From Clostridiales bacterium (GTDB taxonomy: Bacteria > Bacillota_A > Clostridia > Saccharofermentanales > Saccharofermentanaceae): a stretch of 20,326 nt of DNA. A model generated the notes under the pieces. It did not search any database, was not told where the DNA came from, and saw nothing but the letters and a program-made list of their open reading frames with translations. Position numbers and translations under genes: made by a program. The stretch spans positions 1 through 20,326 of the forward strand of contig JAGCGE010000315.1 of the NCBI GenBank assembly GCA_017649745.1, given 5' to 3'. Positions within the stretch are counted from its first letter, which is position 1; each line of letters starts with the position of its first letter. Shown here piece after piece: positions 7,371-14,559 of this stretch.

Positions 7371-8571
7371 ACTCGACGAAGGTCAATTGTCTGCGATAAA
7401 TAAGCTGAGAACTGGCTCCATCTTATGTGGTGGGGTCGGTTCCGGCAAATCGCGTACATCTTTGGCTTATTATTTTTTGAAACAAGGTGGAAGTTTAGAT
7501 CCTTATATTCCAATGGATCTTTATAAAGCAAAAGATTTGTATATTATTACAACAGCTAGAAAAAGAGATACACTGGAGTGGGAAGATGAAATTAAACCCT
7601 TTAAATTTAGTAAGCCGGATGACAAAGATAGAACTTATATTTGTAATTACTATGTTGACTCTTGGAATAATATTAAAAAGTATAGAGATGTAAAAGATGC
7701 ATTCTTTATATTTGATGAGCAAAGAGTTGTAGGTAATGGAATCTGGTCAAGATCATTTTTACATATAGCACAGAATAATGATTGGATTTTGTTGAGCGCG
7801 ACACCAGGAGATTGTTGGTCTGATTATATTCCTGTATTTATAGCTAATGGCTTTTATAAGAACAAAACAGATTTTCAACAACAGCATATTATTTACAAAC
7901 CATTTAGAACGTATCCAGTAATTGACAGATATGTAAACACAAGAAAGCTTGAGTATTTTAAATCACAAATATTAGTTGATATAGATTATCAAAGTCCAGC
8001 AGAAGAAATTTACATAGATGTACATGTTGACTTTGACAAACCATTATATTTGAGTATTGTAAATACAAGAATGAATCCTTTTACGTCTTTACCATTGCAA
8101 AATGCAAGTGACTATTGTGCATTGTTAAGAAAAATAGTTAATAGCGATCCTAGTAGAGTAAATGTAATTTTAAACTTGCTCACTAAACACAACAAAGTAA
8201 TTATATTCTATAACTTTGACTATGAACTTGAGATCTTACATAATGCATTAACAAAACATGGTTATCATTATTCAGAATGGAATGGCCATAAGCATGAACC
8301 AATATTAAATGAAGATAAATGGGTTTATTTAATTCAATATTCTGCTGGCTCAGAAGGATGGAACTGTATCGAAACTAATGTAATTATATTCTTTTCACAA
8401 ACATATTCATACAAACAAATGGTACAATCTGCCGGAAGAATAAACAGACGCAACACACCATTCAAACAATTATATTTGTATAAGCTAAAATCTCAAGCTC
8501 CAATTGATAAAGCAATCAGTTGGTCGTTAAAACACAAAAAAGATTTCAATGCCCGGACATTCGCGTCGTAA
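7363..8571 (+). CDS. Superfamily 2 DNA helicase (DEAD/SNF2-like)
   Basis: 402 residues from ATG 7363, which overlaps the upstream stop by 8 nt; there is no strong Shine-Dalgarno, so translation is probably coupled. SF2 motifs appear in order: Walker A GGVGSGKS (residues 23-30), motif II DEQR (118-121, a DExx variant), motif III SATP (145-148), a motif V-like YSAGSEGWNC, and motif VI QSAGRINRR (355-363) with arginine-finger residues. The length is a compact two-RecA core without large extra domains. Phage SF2 helicases of this kind act in replication restart, recombination or remodelling of protein-DNA complexes; the exact role here is not set by sequence. It belongs to the replication operon beside the presumed single-strand binding protein and two nucleases. 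Confidence 0.85.
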   Translation: MIKLDEGQLSAINKLRTGSILCGGVGSGKSRTSLAYYFLKQGGSLDPYIPMDLYKAKDLYIITTARKRDTLEWEDEIKPFKFSKPDDKDRTYICNYYVDSWNNIKKYRDVKDAFFIFDEQRVVGNGIWSRSFLHIAQNNDWILLSATPGDCWSDYIPVFIANGFYKNKTDFQQQHIIYKPFRTYPVIDRYVNTRKLEYFKSQILVDIDYQSPAEEIYIDVHVDFDKPLYLSIVNTRMNPFTSLPLQNASDYCALLRKIVNSDPSRVNVILNLLTKHNKVIIFYNFDYELEILHNALTKHGYHYSEWNGHKHEPILNEDKWVYLIQYSAGSEGWNCIETNVIIFFSQTYSYKQMVQSAGRINRRNTPFKQLYLYKLKSQAPIDKAISWSLKHKKDFNARTFAS

Positions 8572-8630
8572 TCTAGCTATATTATAGAAGAGGAGAGGCA
8601 TAGATAATGTCTGGGCCTTATATTTTTTAG
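8551..8630 (+). terminator. Long-loop stem with T-run at the end of the helicase gene
   Basis: GCCCGGACATT (8551-8561) and AATGTCTGGGC (8606-8616) form an 11-bp stem with one G-U pair, closing a 44-nt loop that contains the helicase stop codon. TATTTTTTAG follows. The pattern resembles an attenuator or an RNA-processing site more than a standard short-loop terminator. Confidence 0.35.
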
Positions 8631-8642
8631 GAGGTATAAAAA

Positions 8643-8822
8643 ATGGAGACCGTAAAAATTGATTTTAAAAGAGCGCCTATACTTTCGTATAGAGTAGTAT
8701 CTTCTGACAACCGTACTCTTGGAGTATTTGATTCTCGTGAAGAAGCAGTTAAGTTTGGAGCAACGTGTAATGAATCTGTAAAAATTCAAAAATTTGAAAA
8801 GTGGGTAAGAATCAATGTCTGA
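8643..8822 (+). CDS. Small protein of unknown function
   Basis: 59 residues from ATG 8643, with the strong ribosome binding site AGGAGGT about 8 nt upstream. The sequence is mixed and basic (METVKIDFKRAP at the start, FEKWVRINV at the end), with a short beta-rich core (ILSYRVVSSDNRTLGVFDSR) and no membrane segment. The stop overlaps the start of the next gene by 8 nt, so the two are probably translationally coupled. No family is recognised. The ribosome binding site and tight overlap are the evidence that it is real; a role as partner or regulator of the downstream nuclease is only a guess. Confidence 0.65.
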   Translation: METVKIDFKRAPILSYRVVSSDNRTLGVFDSREEAVKFGATCNESVKIQKFEKWVRINV

Positions 8823-9108
8823 AGCCACATTCAGGACTAAGTTTTTAAAAGATGTAAAAGATTTAAGTCCTGATATTATTATTGAATTTGCAGATCCACA
8901 ACGTCGCAATGGTATTCCTGATGTTATTATATTTTATAAGAAAAAGTTTGCAAGAATAGAAACTAAAAAATCTAAGAATGCAAGCAAACGTTTACATCAG
9001 CAATATTATATTGATTACTTTAATAGCCAAGGAATCTACGCAGCATTTCTTACACCAGAAAACAAGGAGGAAGTGTTCAATGCCCTTAGAAGATATTTCA
9101 AAATATGA
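8815..9108 (+). CDS. VRR-NUC domain nuclease
   Basis: 97 residues, essentially one nuclease domain. The PD-(D/E)xK core is visible: GIPDVIIF (Asp37), then FARIETKKS with Glu49 and Lys51, and a downstream Gln/Tyr-rich helix (RLHQQYYIDYF) matching the QxxY-type conserved region of VRR-NUC proteins. Members are small phage nucleases thought to cut branched DNA such as Holliday junctions or replication intermediates. The start overlaps the 59-residue gene by 8 nt, and the end overlaps the next nuclease gene by 29 nt, so these three genes form a coupled unit. It probably resolves replication intermediates before packaging. The family assignment is confident; the substrate is inferred from the family. 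Confidence 0.8.
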   Translation: MSEATFRTKFLKDVKDLSPDIIIEFADPQRRNGIPDVIIFYKKKFARIETKKSKNASKRLHQQYYIDYFNSQGIYAAFLTPENKEEVFNALRRYFKI

Positions 9109-9649
9109 AGGAACTCATGCGTTCTTATCACCGTCGCAACCAGCGTGGCTTAGATATACAGATAGTCATTTGTTGGATATGTATAGGCAAGCTAGAGCCA
9201 CAGAAATGGGCACACGTTTGCATGCCTGGGCAGAAGAGACTATTAATCTTGGTATAGAACAAAAAAATAGAACAATACTAGGACAATATGTTAATGACGC
9301 TTTAGGATATCGCATGGAACCAGAAAAATTATTATTCCATTCGAAGTATTGTTATGGTACAGCAGATACAATTATATTTAATCATCGTAAAAGAACATTA
9401 CGCATACATGATTTAAAGACCGGGGTAACAAAACCACATGCGGATCAATTAAAAGTGTATGCGGCATTATGGTGTTTAAGTAATGCAATCGAACCATCAA
9501 CAATTACTATTATTTGCAGATTTTATCATAAAGTTGAAGGTATTATTGAATTCTCACCTTCGGCTGAAGAGATTAAAGATATTATGAATATTATATTGCA
9601 TCATGAGAAAATGTTAGAACAAGAAGATGGAGGTGGCTTAATAGTATGA
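9080..9649 (+). CDS. RecB/Cas4-like PD-(D/E)xK exonuclease
   Basis: 189 residues from ATG 9080, chosen because AAGGAGG lies about 10 nt upstream inside the previous gene. Nuclease motifs: His48 in GTRLHAWAEE, GTAD (93-96) with Asp96, the catalytic HDLKTG (Asp111, Lys113), and ADQLKVYA (Gln123, Tyr127). This His / GxxD / DxK / QxxxY series is the signature of the RecB-Cas4 branch. There are no obvious iron-sulfur cysteines, so it resembles phage exonucleases that supply 3' single-stranded tails for recombination rather than Cas4 proper. It overlaps the RNA polymerase candidate by an ATGA junction. It likely works with the SF2 helicase and single-strand DNA-binding protein in end processing or recombination. 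Confidence 0.8.
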   Translation: MPLEDISKYEGTHAFLSPSQPAWLRYTDSHLLDMYRQARATEMGTRLHAWAEETINLGIEQKNRTILGQYVNDALGYRMEPEKLLFHSKYCYGTADTIIFNHRKRTLRIHDLKTGVTKPHADQLKVYAALWCLSNAIEPSTITIICRFYHKVEGIIEFSPSAEEIKDIMNIILHHEKMLEQEDGGGLIV

Positions 9650-12417
9650 GTGGCATTAAAGATTTCATCAATTATATTATTTATGGCGAAGAATTAATGC
9701 ATTATGGTAAGGGTCATCTCGACGGGGGTCATTCCGGAAGATACCCGTGGGGTTCTGGTAAAAATCCAGAACAAAGATCTAATAGTTTTCTTAAGTATAT
9801 TAATGAACAAAGAGAAAAAGGTCTTAGTCTACAAGAAATAGCAGAAGGAATGGGTAAATCAGAAAATAGAAAAATAACACAAACAGAATTAAAACAACGT
9901 ATTTCTATTGCAAAAATGTATGAAAGAAAAGCTATTAGAGATAGAATTATATCTTTAAAAGCTGAAGGAAAAGGTGCTACAGAAATAGGTAGAATTGTAG
10001 GACTAAGAGAATCAAGTGTAAGATCATATTTGGATGATAAATTAGATGCTAATTCTGAAAAAACAAGAAATACAGCAATCGCAATAGAAAACACATTAAA
10101 GAAAGCGAAGCAGCCCATTGATGTAGGTAAAGGCGCTGAATTATATTTAGGTGTTACTAGAACAAAAATGGACACAGCTTTACAGTTATTAAAATCACAA
10201 GGATATCATGTATATAAAGTAGATGTGGATCAATTGCAATCACCGGGACATAAGACCCATATGCAAATATTAGCCCCTAAAGAAATGACATGGACGGATG
10301 CTAAAAATTTAGCATATAAAGGAAAAATATCATTATGTGATTCAGCATTTCATACTGAAGATAACGGTAAAACATTCTTTGGTATAGAAAAACCAGCATC
10401 AATATCTTCTGATCGAGTATTTATTAATTACGGAGAGACAGGGGGTAAAGAAAAAGATGGCATGGTTGAATTAAGACGGGGAGTACCTGATTTATCATTA
10501 GGTGAATCAAAATATTGTCAAGTAAGAATTGCTGTTGACGGCGATAAATATATGAAGGGCATGGCTATTTATTCTGACAATGTACCAAAAGGATATGATG
10601 TTATCTATAACACAAATAAACCTTATGGTACACCAAAAGAAAAAGTATTTAAGTCAATGAAAGACGACCCGGATAATCCATTTGGCGCTGTTATTAAAGT
10701 AAATGGCCAATCTCATTATATTGATGCTGATGGAAAAACAAAACTATCAGCAATAAATAAAATAAAAGATGAGGGTGATTGGGAAAAACAAGGTAGAAAC
10801 TTAGCAGCCCAGTTCTTATCTAAACAAAGTGTTGGTTTGGCTAAACAACAATTAGATTTGGATTTAAATATGCGAAAAGATGACTATAAAGAAATCATGT
10901 CGTATAATAATCCTAATGTAAAAAAGAAATTGTTGCAAACATTTGCTGATAATTGTGATTCTGCTGCTAATGAATTAAAGGCAGCTGCTTTGCCACGTCA
11001 GGCATGGTACGCAATATTACCCGTGCCTTCTTTAAAAGACGGGGAAATATATGCACCAAGATATAAAGATGGTGAAACAGTTGTTCTTATTAGATATCCA
11101 CATGGTGGTACATTTGAAATACCGGAGTTAAGAGTAAATAATAACAACAAAGAAGGAAAACGTTTGTTAGGCGGAGATGCTTTTGATGCAGTAGGAATTA
11201 ATTTCAAGACAGCACAACAATTATCAGGAGCAGATTTTGATGGAGATACAGTTCTTGTTATTCCAAATAATGATAAGAAAATAAGATCCACAAAGCCCCT
11301 AAAGGCTCTTGAAAATTTTGACCCGTCCGAAGCATACCCCGGGTATCCAGGCATGAAAGTATGCTCTGAACAAAATAAACAAAAAATGATGGGTGTAATA
11401 TCAAATTTGATTACCGATATGACAATTAAAGGTGCTGTATCAAATGAAGATGAATTGGCCCGTGCAGTAAAACATTCTATGGTTGTTATTGATTGTGTTA
11501 AACATGAATTAGATTACAAAAAATCATATGAAGAAAATGGAATATCAGAATTAATAAGAAAATATCAAATGAACCCAACAACAGGACATGCGGGTGGTGC
11601 TTCCACAATAATATCCAGGGCTAGTTCAGAAATAAGGGTGGATGAAAGAAAAGAAAGGGGTATCGATCCTGAAACGGGGGCTATAAAATATGTTCCGACC
11701 TATCGTGAATACAAAGACCCAAAGACAGGAAAAATAGTAGTAGCAAAAGAAAAAACAACAAAAATGGATATTGCAAAGAACGCATATGAGCTTACTTCTG
11801 GTTATCCAGGCACTACTACAAAGATGGAATCTATATATGCTGATTATGCTAATCAATTAAAAGCAATGGCAAATGAAGCAAGATTACAATCATTAAATAT
11901 AGAAACCAAACCATATTCCCCATCTGCTGCTAGAGTTTATAGCAGAGAAGTAAATAGTCTTAAAGAAAAACTTACTGCTTCTGAAGCCAATTCACCAAGA
12001 GAACGTATGGCTCAAGTTTACGCAAATGCCGTGTATCGTTCTAAAAAGCTGGATAATCCTAACATGTCTGATGAAGACAAGAAGAAAGTGAAACAACAAG
12101 CATTAGCAACAGGAAGAGTTCGTTACAAAGCTAAGAAAGCAAAGGTTGATATTACAGAATCTGAATGGAATGCTATACAATCTGGTGCTATTGCTCCTAG
12201 TGTAATAGATCGAATTCTTAACAATGCAGATTTAGATCAAGTTAGACAGTATGCATTACCTAAATCAAAGTCCAATGTAGGTTTATCTCCTGCTAAACAA
12301 GCTCGAATTCTAGCCTTATTGAACAATGGATATACAATTGCTGATGTTGCAGCACAATTCGGTGTTTCTACATCTACAATTAGTAGAGTTAAAGCAGAAA
12401 GTAGAGGTGATTCGTAA
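9646..12417 (+). CDS. YonO-like single-subunit RNA polymerase candidate with HTH segments and N-terminal tag
   Basis: 923 residues; ATG 9646 overlaps the previous stop (ATGA) with GGAGGTGG upstream. The key motif is GADFDGDTV (528-536), the metal-binding DxDGD loop (Asp530, 532, 534) of two-barrel RNA polymerases; upstream, LIRYPHGG (Arg483) occupies the place of the conserved R-x-P segment of beta-prime-type subunits. Length is close to that of phage SP-beta YonO (about 900 residues), a single-chain DNA-dependent RNA polymerase. Residues 15-41 carry a tag (ELMHYGKGH, then GHSGRYPWGSGKNP) related to those on three small genes near 19 kb. HTH-like segments lie at about 53-91, 98-132 (ATEIGRIVGLRESSVRSYL) and 880-920 (YTIADVAAQFGVSTSTISRV). 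It may transcribe late phage genes. An alternative is an inactive or RNA-templated relative; the second barrel was not resolved by eye. Confidence 0.72.
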   Translation: MSGIKDFINYIIYGEELMHYGKGHLDGGHSGRYPWGSGKNPEQRSNSFLKYINEQREKGLSLQEIAEGMGKSENRKITQTELKQRISIAKMYERKAIRDRIISLKAEGKGATEIGRIVGLRESSVRSYLDDKLDANSEKTRNTAIAIENTLKKAKQPIDVGKGAELYLGVTRTKMDTALQLLKSQGYHVYKVDVDQLQSPGHKTHMQILAPKEMTWTDAKNLAYKGKISLCDSAFHTEDNGKTFFGIEKPASISSDRVFINYGETGGKEKDGMVELRRGVPDLSLGESKYCQVRIAVDGDKYMKGMAIYSDNVPKGYDVIYNTNKPYGTPKEKVFKSMKDDPDNPFGAVIKVNGQSHYIDADGKTKLSAINKIKDEGDWEKQGRNLAAQFLSKQSVGLAKQQLDLDLNMRKDDYKEIMSYNNPNVKKKLLQTFADNCDSAANELKAAALPRQAWYAILPVPSLKDGEIYAPRYKDGETVVLIRYPHGGTFEIPELRVNNNNKEGKRLLGGDAFDAVGINFKTAQQLSGADFDGDTVLVIPNNDKKIRSTKPLKALENFDPSEAYPGYPGMKVCSEQNKQKMMGVISNLITDMTIKGAVSNEDELARAVKHSMVVIDCVKHELDYKKSYEENGISELIRKYQMNPTTGHAGGASTIISRASSEIRVDERKERGIDPETGAIKYVPTYREYKDPKTGKIVVAKEKTTKMDIAKNAYELTSGYPGTTTKMESIYADYANQLKAMANEARLQSLNIETKPYSPSAARVYSREVNSLKEKLTASEANSPRERMAQVYANAVYRSKKLDNPNMSDEDKKKVKQQALATGRVRYKAKKAKVDITESEWNAIQSGAIAPSVIDRILNNADLDQVRQYALPKSKSNVGLSPAKQARILALLNNGYTIADVAAQFGVSTSTISRVKAESRGDS

Positions 12418-12677
12418 TGGATAATCCCCATGATTGTATGTTAAGTACCATAGACAATCCTTTTGACCCCTATGACGAATCCCAATACGCAGACTGGAAG
12501 CGTTTTGATGAGGATCACGGTTATTATAGTGAGTCTTTATTAGCTAGGGTTTGTATTTCTTCTGAAGCTATTAGCGATGAGGACAATTCTATTGCTATAG
12601 AACAGGCTATTGATTCTATAGTTGCACTTAACTTTAGTGGTAAACACATTAAACTACTTCCTCCTAATAAGCGATAA
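12417..12677 (+). CDS. Small conserved phage protein of unknown function
   Basis: 86 residues; ATG 12417 shares one base with the stop of the RNA polymerase candidate (TAATG), implying translational coupling. The N-terminal part is MLSTIDNPFDPYDESQYADW and the rest is mainly helical and acidic (SLLARVCISSEAI, then DNSIAIEQAIDSIVALN). From memory, small proteins with TIDNPFDP followed by a WxxFDE segment are widespread in Firmicutes phages and usually lie near replication or packaging genes; no function is known to me. It is the last gene before the 348-bp non-coding region. Its coupling to the polymerase suggests, without proof, a transcription-related partner. Confidence 0.75.
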   Translation: MDNPHDCMLSTIDNPFDPYDESQYADWKRFDEDHGYYSESLLARVCISSEAISDEDNSIAIEQAIDSIVALNFSGKHIKLLPPNKR

Positions 12678-12820
12678 TGTTTGCATACTTGTATTGTTTG
12701 TTACATTGTTGTTTTGTATTGTTTAACTTTTGTTTTAGTTTGTTGTTTAGTTTTACTTTTGTTTTTAGTTTCTGTTTAGTTTTACTTTTGTTTTTAGTTT
12801 TTGTTTATTGTTTATGTAAA
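12678..12820. repeat. T-rich tract with 29-bp tandem repeats
   Basis: The + strand is almost only T and G with scattered A. A 29-bp unit starting GTTTAGTTTTACTTTTG occurs at 12745-12773 and again at 12774-12802 with a single C/T difference; a degenerate partial copy lies at 12721-12744. No open frame with a ribosome binding site is visible. This is the first part of the 348-nt non-coding stretch 12678-13025. It could be a DNA-unwinding element of an origin or a transcription-slowing tract. Confidence 0.6.
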
Positions 12821-12862
12821 TGTAAGCATTGTGTGCGGACGTAACTGCATGAGCAATAATTT

Positions 12863-12979
12863 TTCCGCCCCCTCGAAACAAATTTAGGGGGTACGTGGGA
12901 GGGGTCTCGCAAAAATGACCCCCTACCCTCATCGCCGGCCTCCCAAAAAATTCTCCGGGGGACCTTTCGGTGGAAAGTC
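12863..12979. other. G+C-rich hairpin cluster, candidate cos/packaging or origin site
   Basis: Three inverted repeats lie close together: CCCCCT (12868-12873) with AGGGGG (12886-12891); GGGAGGGGTC (12897-12906) with GACCCC-C-T-A-CCC (12917-12928), allowing two bulges; and GACCTTTC (12961-12968) with GAAAGTC (12973-12979), one bulged C. The ACCCCCT at 12918-12924 can also pair with AGGGGGT at 12886-12892, so two folds compete. From memory, similar G-runs occur near terminase genes of clostridial phages, which suggests a cos site; this is inference. The remaining 46 nt to the next gene hold nothing I can name. Confidence 0.4.
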
Positions 12980-13025
12980 GTTCAATTATTTTTATCAGAG
13001 AGCGAGGTAAAAACAGAGATTTCAT

Positions 13026-13412
13026 ATGAGTTGGAAGTATTATAACCCAAATCCGAGGTCAAATTTAGTTGGTGATTGCGTTATCCGTGCACTTTCTTTA
13101 GCATTAGATCAAGACTGGGACAGCACATATTTAGACGTAACTGAAAAAGGTTATGAACTAAAGGATATGCCGTCTTCAAATGCAATATGGACAACATATT
13201 TAAGAGGCCAAGGATTCAAAGCATACATTATTCCGAATGAATGTCCGGATTGTTATACGGTAAGTGACTTTTGTAAAGACAATCCAAAAGGACTATTTGT
13301 TTTGGCAACAGGTTCGCATGTTGTCACTTGTGTCGATGGAGATTATTACGACACTTGGGATAGCGGAAAAGAAATCCCAATTTATTATTTAAAGAAAGAG
13401 ATGGTACGTTAA
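13026..13412 (+). CDS. Papain-like cysteine protease
   Basis: 128 residues; ATG 13026 has only a weak purine-rich ribosome binding site upstream. A papain-type catalytic layout is visible: Cys18 in VGDCVIRAL at the start of a helix, His98 in ATGSHVVTCVDG at the start of a strand, and an Asp/Trp motif YYDTWDSG (Asp109, Asp112) that can supply the third residue. The length equals a minimal papain-like domain with no signal peptide, so it probably acts in the cell or inside the virion. From memory, close variants with the DTWDSG ending are common in Firmicutes phages. It is the first gene after the non-coding module boundary and is followed directly by a small protein gene. Possible substrates are capsid or tagged proteins, but the sequence does not show which. 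Confidence 0.65.
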   Translation: MSWKYYNPNPRSNLVGDCVIRALSLALDQDWDSTYLDVTEKGYELKDMPSSNAIWTTYLRGQGFKAYIIPNECPDCYTVSDFCKDNPKGLFVLATGSHVVTCVDGDYYDTWDSGKEIPIYYLKKEMVR

Positions 13413-13667
13413 ATGGCGTATAATAATTATCCACCACAATTTTACCAACCGCTCCAGCCTAACAATAATTTGGCATTTATGCTTATGCAGTTTAAACAAA
13501 ATCCGTTAGGTATGTTAGCACAACAGTTTAATATTCCTATGAATTTAAATGATCCAAATCAAATCTTGCAACATTTATTAAATACTAAACAAGTATCTCA
13601 AGAACAAGTTGATGGAATAATGCAATTAAAAAACAATCCTATTATTCAAAATTTACTTAGGTGTTAA
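13413..13667 (+). CDS. Small Gln/Asn/Pro-rich protein, probably virion-associated
   Basis: 84 residues; the ATG directly follows the TAA of the protease gene with no separate strong ribosome binding site, so translation is likely coupled. The N-terminus is rich in Tyr, Pro, Gln and Asn (YNNYPPQFYQPLQPNNN); the rest contains helical Gln/Asn/Leu-rich segments (FMLMQFKQNPLGMLAQQFN and QILQHLLNTKQVSQEQVDG). No family is recognised. Composition and position between a protease and likely virion genes suggest a small structural or assembly protein. It could be a partner or substrate of the protease encoded just upstream. Confidence 0.65.
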   Translation: MAYNNYPPQFYQPLQPNNNLAFMLMQFKQNPLGMLAQQFNIPMNLNDPNQILQHLLNTKQVSQEQVDGIMQLKNNPIIQNLLRC

Positions 13668-13689
13668 ATCACCCAGTTCTATTTTCGAT

Positions 13690-13714
13690 TCTATTGGTTG
13701 CGCAACTATGGAAT
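13690..13714. repeat. Palindrome-centred hairpin upstream of a virion gene
   Basis: A 10-bp perfect palindrome, GTTGCGCAAC (13697-13706), is flanked by TTCTAT and ATGGAA, which extend the hairpin with one bulge and one mismatch. A-rich then T-rich sequence follows before the ribosome binding site of the gene at 13744. It may be an operator or a weak terminator. Confidence 0.35.
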
Positions 13715-13743
13715 AAAAAATTATTTTTGAAGGAGAATAGTGT

Positions 13744-14544
13744 ATGATTTCTAATGACACAGGAAACATGGTAATGCCGGTTACACCGATGTATGGCGGT
13801 GGTAATTCAGGTAGTTTTGGTAACAGCTTTGGTGGTGATTGGGCATGGATTATTCTGTTGCTCTTACTCGCTGGCAATGGCTGGGGTAATGGTAATTCTT
13901 ATGGTGGTGGCGGCAGTAATAATGGTGTACTTCCGTACATGTGGAATACTGCCACGCAGAATGATGTAAATCGTGGTTTCGATTCTGCAGCCACTGCTGG
14001 TCAGTTGTCAAGTATTCAGACCGCGGTAAACACTGGTTTTTCTAATGCAGAAGTAGCAAGCTGCAATAGAACCATTGACGCGATGAACCAGAATTTCGCA
14101 AACGCTCAGGCTATGAATCAGGGTTTCAATAATCTTGCTTCTCAGTTTGCTCAGTGTTGCTGCGAAAATAGACTTGCTGTAGCAAATCTCGGCTCTGATA
14201 TTGCTCGAGAGGCATGTGCTGATCGTCAGGCAGTAAATGAAGGTGTTCGTGACATCATCGCTACACAGACAGCATCTACTCAGCGTATTCTGGATCAGCT
14301 TTGCAATGATAAGATCGATGCTAAGAATGAGAAGATTGCTGATCTTGAAAGACAGCTTACAATGGCAAATTTCGCTGCTTCTCAGTCTGCGCAGAACGCA
14401 TTCATTCAGAAGGGATTCTCCGATGAGGTTGACGCCCTTTACAATCGTCTTGCTAGTTGTCCGGTTCCTACAGAGCCGGTTTATGGTAAAACACCGATTT
14501 TCACATGTAATCAGGGAAACCAGGGATGCGGTTGTGGAATGTAA
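13744..14544 (+). CDS. Gly-rich, membrane-segment and coiled-coil protein, probably virion-associated
   Basis: 266 residues; ATG 13744 with GAAGGAGA about 7 nt upstream. Layout: a Gly/Ser/Asn-rich N-terminus, one hydrophobic segment at about 35-44 (AWIILLLLLAG), another Gly-rich linker (GNGWGNGNSYGGGGSNNG), then a long helical region with repeated NxGFxNA-type phrases (TAVNTGFSNAEVASC, MNQNFANAQAMNQGFNNLA) that should form a coiled coil. A CCCEN cluster lies near residue 140 and the C-terminus is cysteine-rich (CNQGNQGCGCGM). From memory, this architecture is very common in gut Firmicutes phages without assigned function. Repeated helical units and cysteine clusters suit a multimeric virion or membrane-contact protein. 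It is followed by a beta-rich protein with which it probably forms a functional pair. Confidence 0.75.
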   Translation: MISNDTGNMVMPVTPMYGGGNSGSFGNSFGGDWAWIILLLLLAGNGWGNGNSYGGGGSNNGVLPYMWNTATQNDVNRGFDSAATAGQLSSIQTAVNTGFSNAEVASCNRTIDAMNQNFANAQAMNQGFNNLASQFAQCCCENRLAVANLGSDIAREACADRQAVNEGVRDIIATQTASTQRILDQLCNDKIDAKNEKIADLERQLTMANFAASQSAQNAFIQKGFSDEVDALYNRLASCPVPTEPVYGKTPIFTCNQGNQGCGCGM

Positions 14545-14559
14545 TGTGAGGTGATTATT

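Noticed and set aside
9646..12417. Cellular-type RpoC fragment
   Set aside because: The gene is complete with its own start and stop, and lacks recognisable beta-prime features other than the DxDGD loop and R-x-P segment; length and context fit a single-chain phage enzyme.
12721..12802. CRISPR-like repeats
   Set aside because: The copies are directly tandem with no unique spacers, and no cas genes occur; the RecB/Cas4-like nuclease lies in a replication operon.
12765..13025. 86-codon open frame on the minus strand across the non-coding region
   Set aside because: Its C-terminal part is just the T-rich repeat read backwards (Lys/Asn-rich), there is no good ribosome binding site, and it would oppose all neighbouring genes.
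14237..14554. 105-codon + strand frame inside the Gly-rich coiled-coil gene
   Set aside because: No Shine-Dalgarno sequence at its start and an unnatural composition; it is a shadow of the helical repeats.
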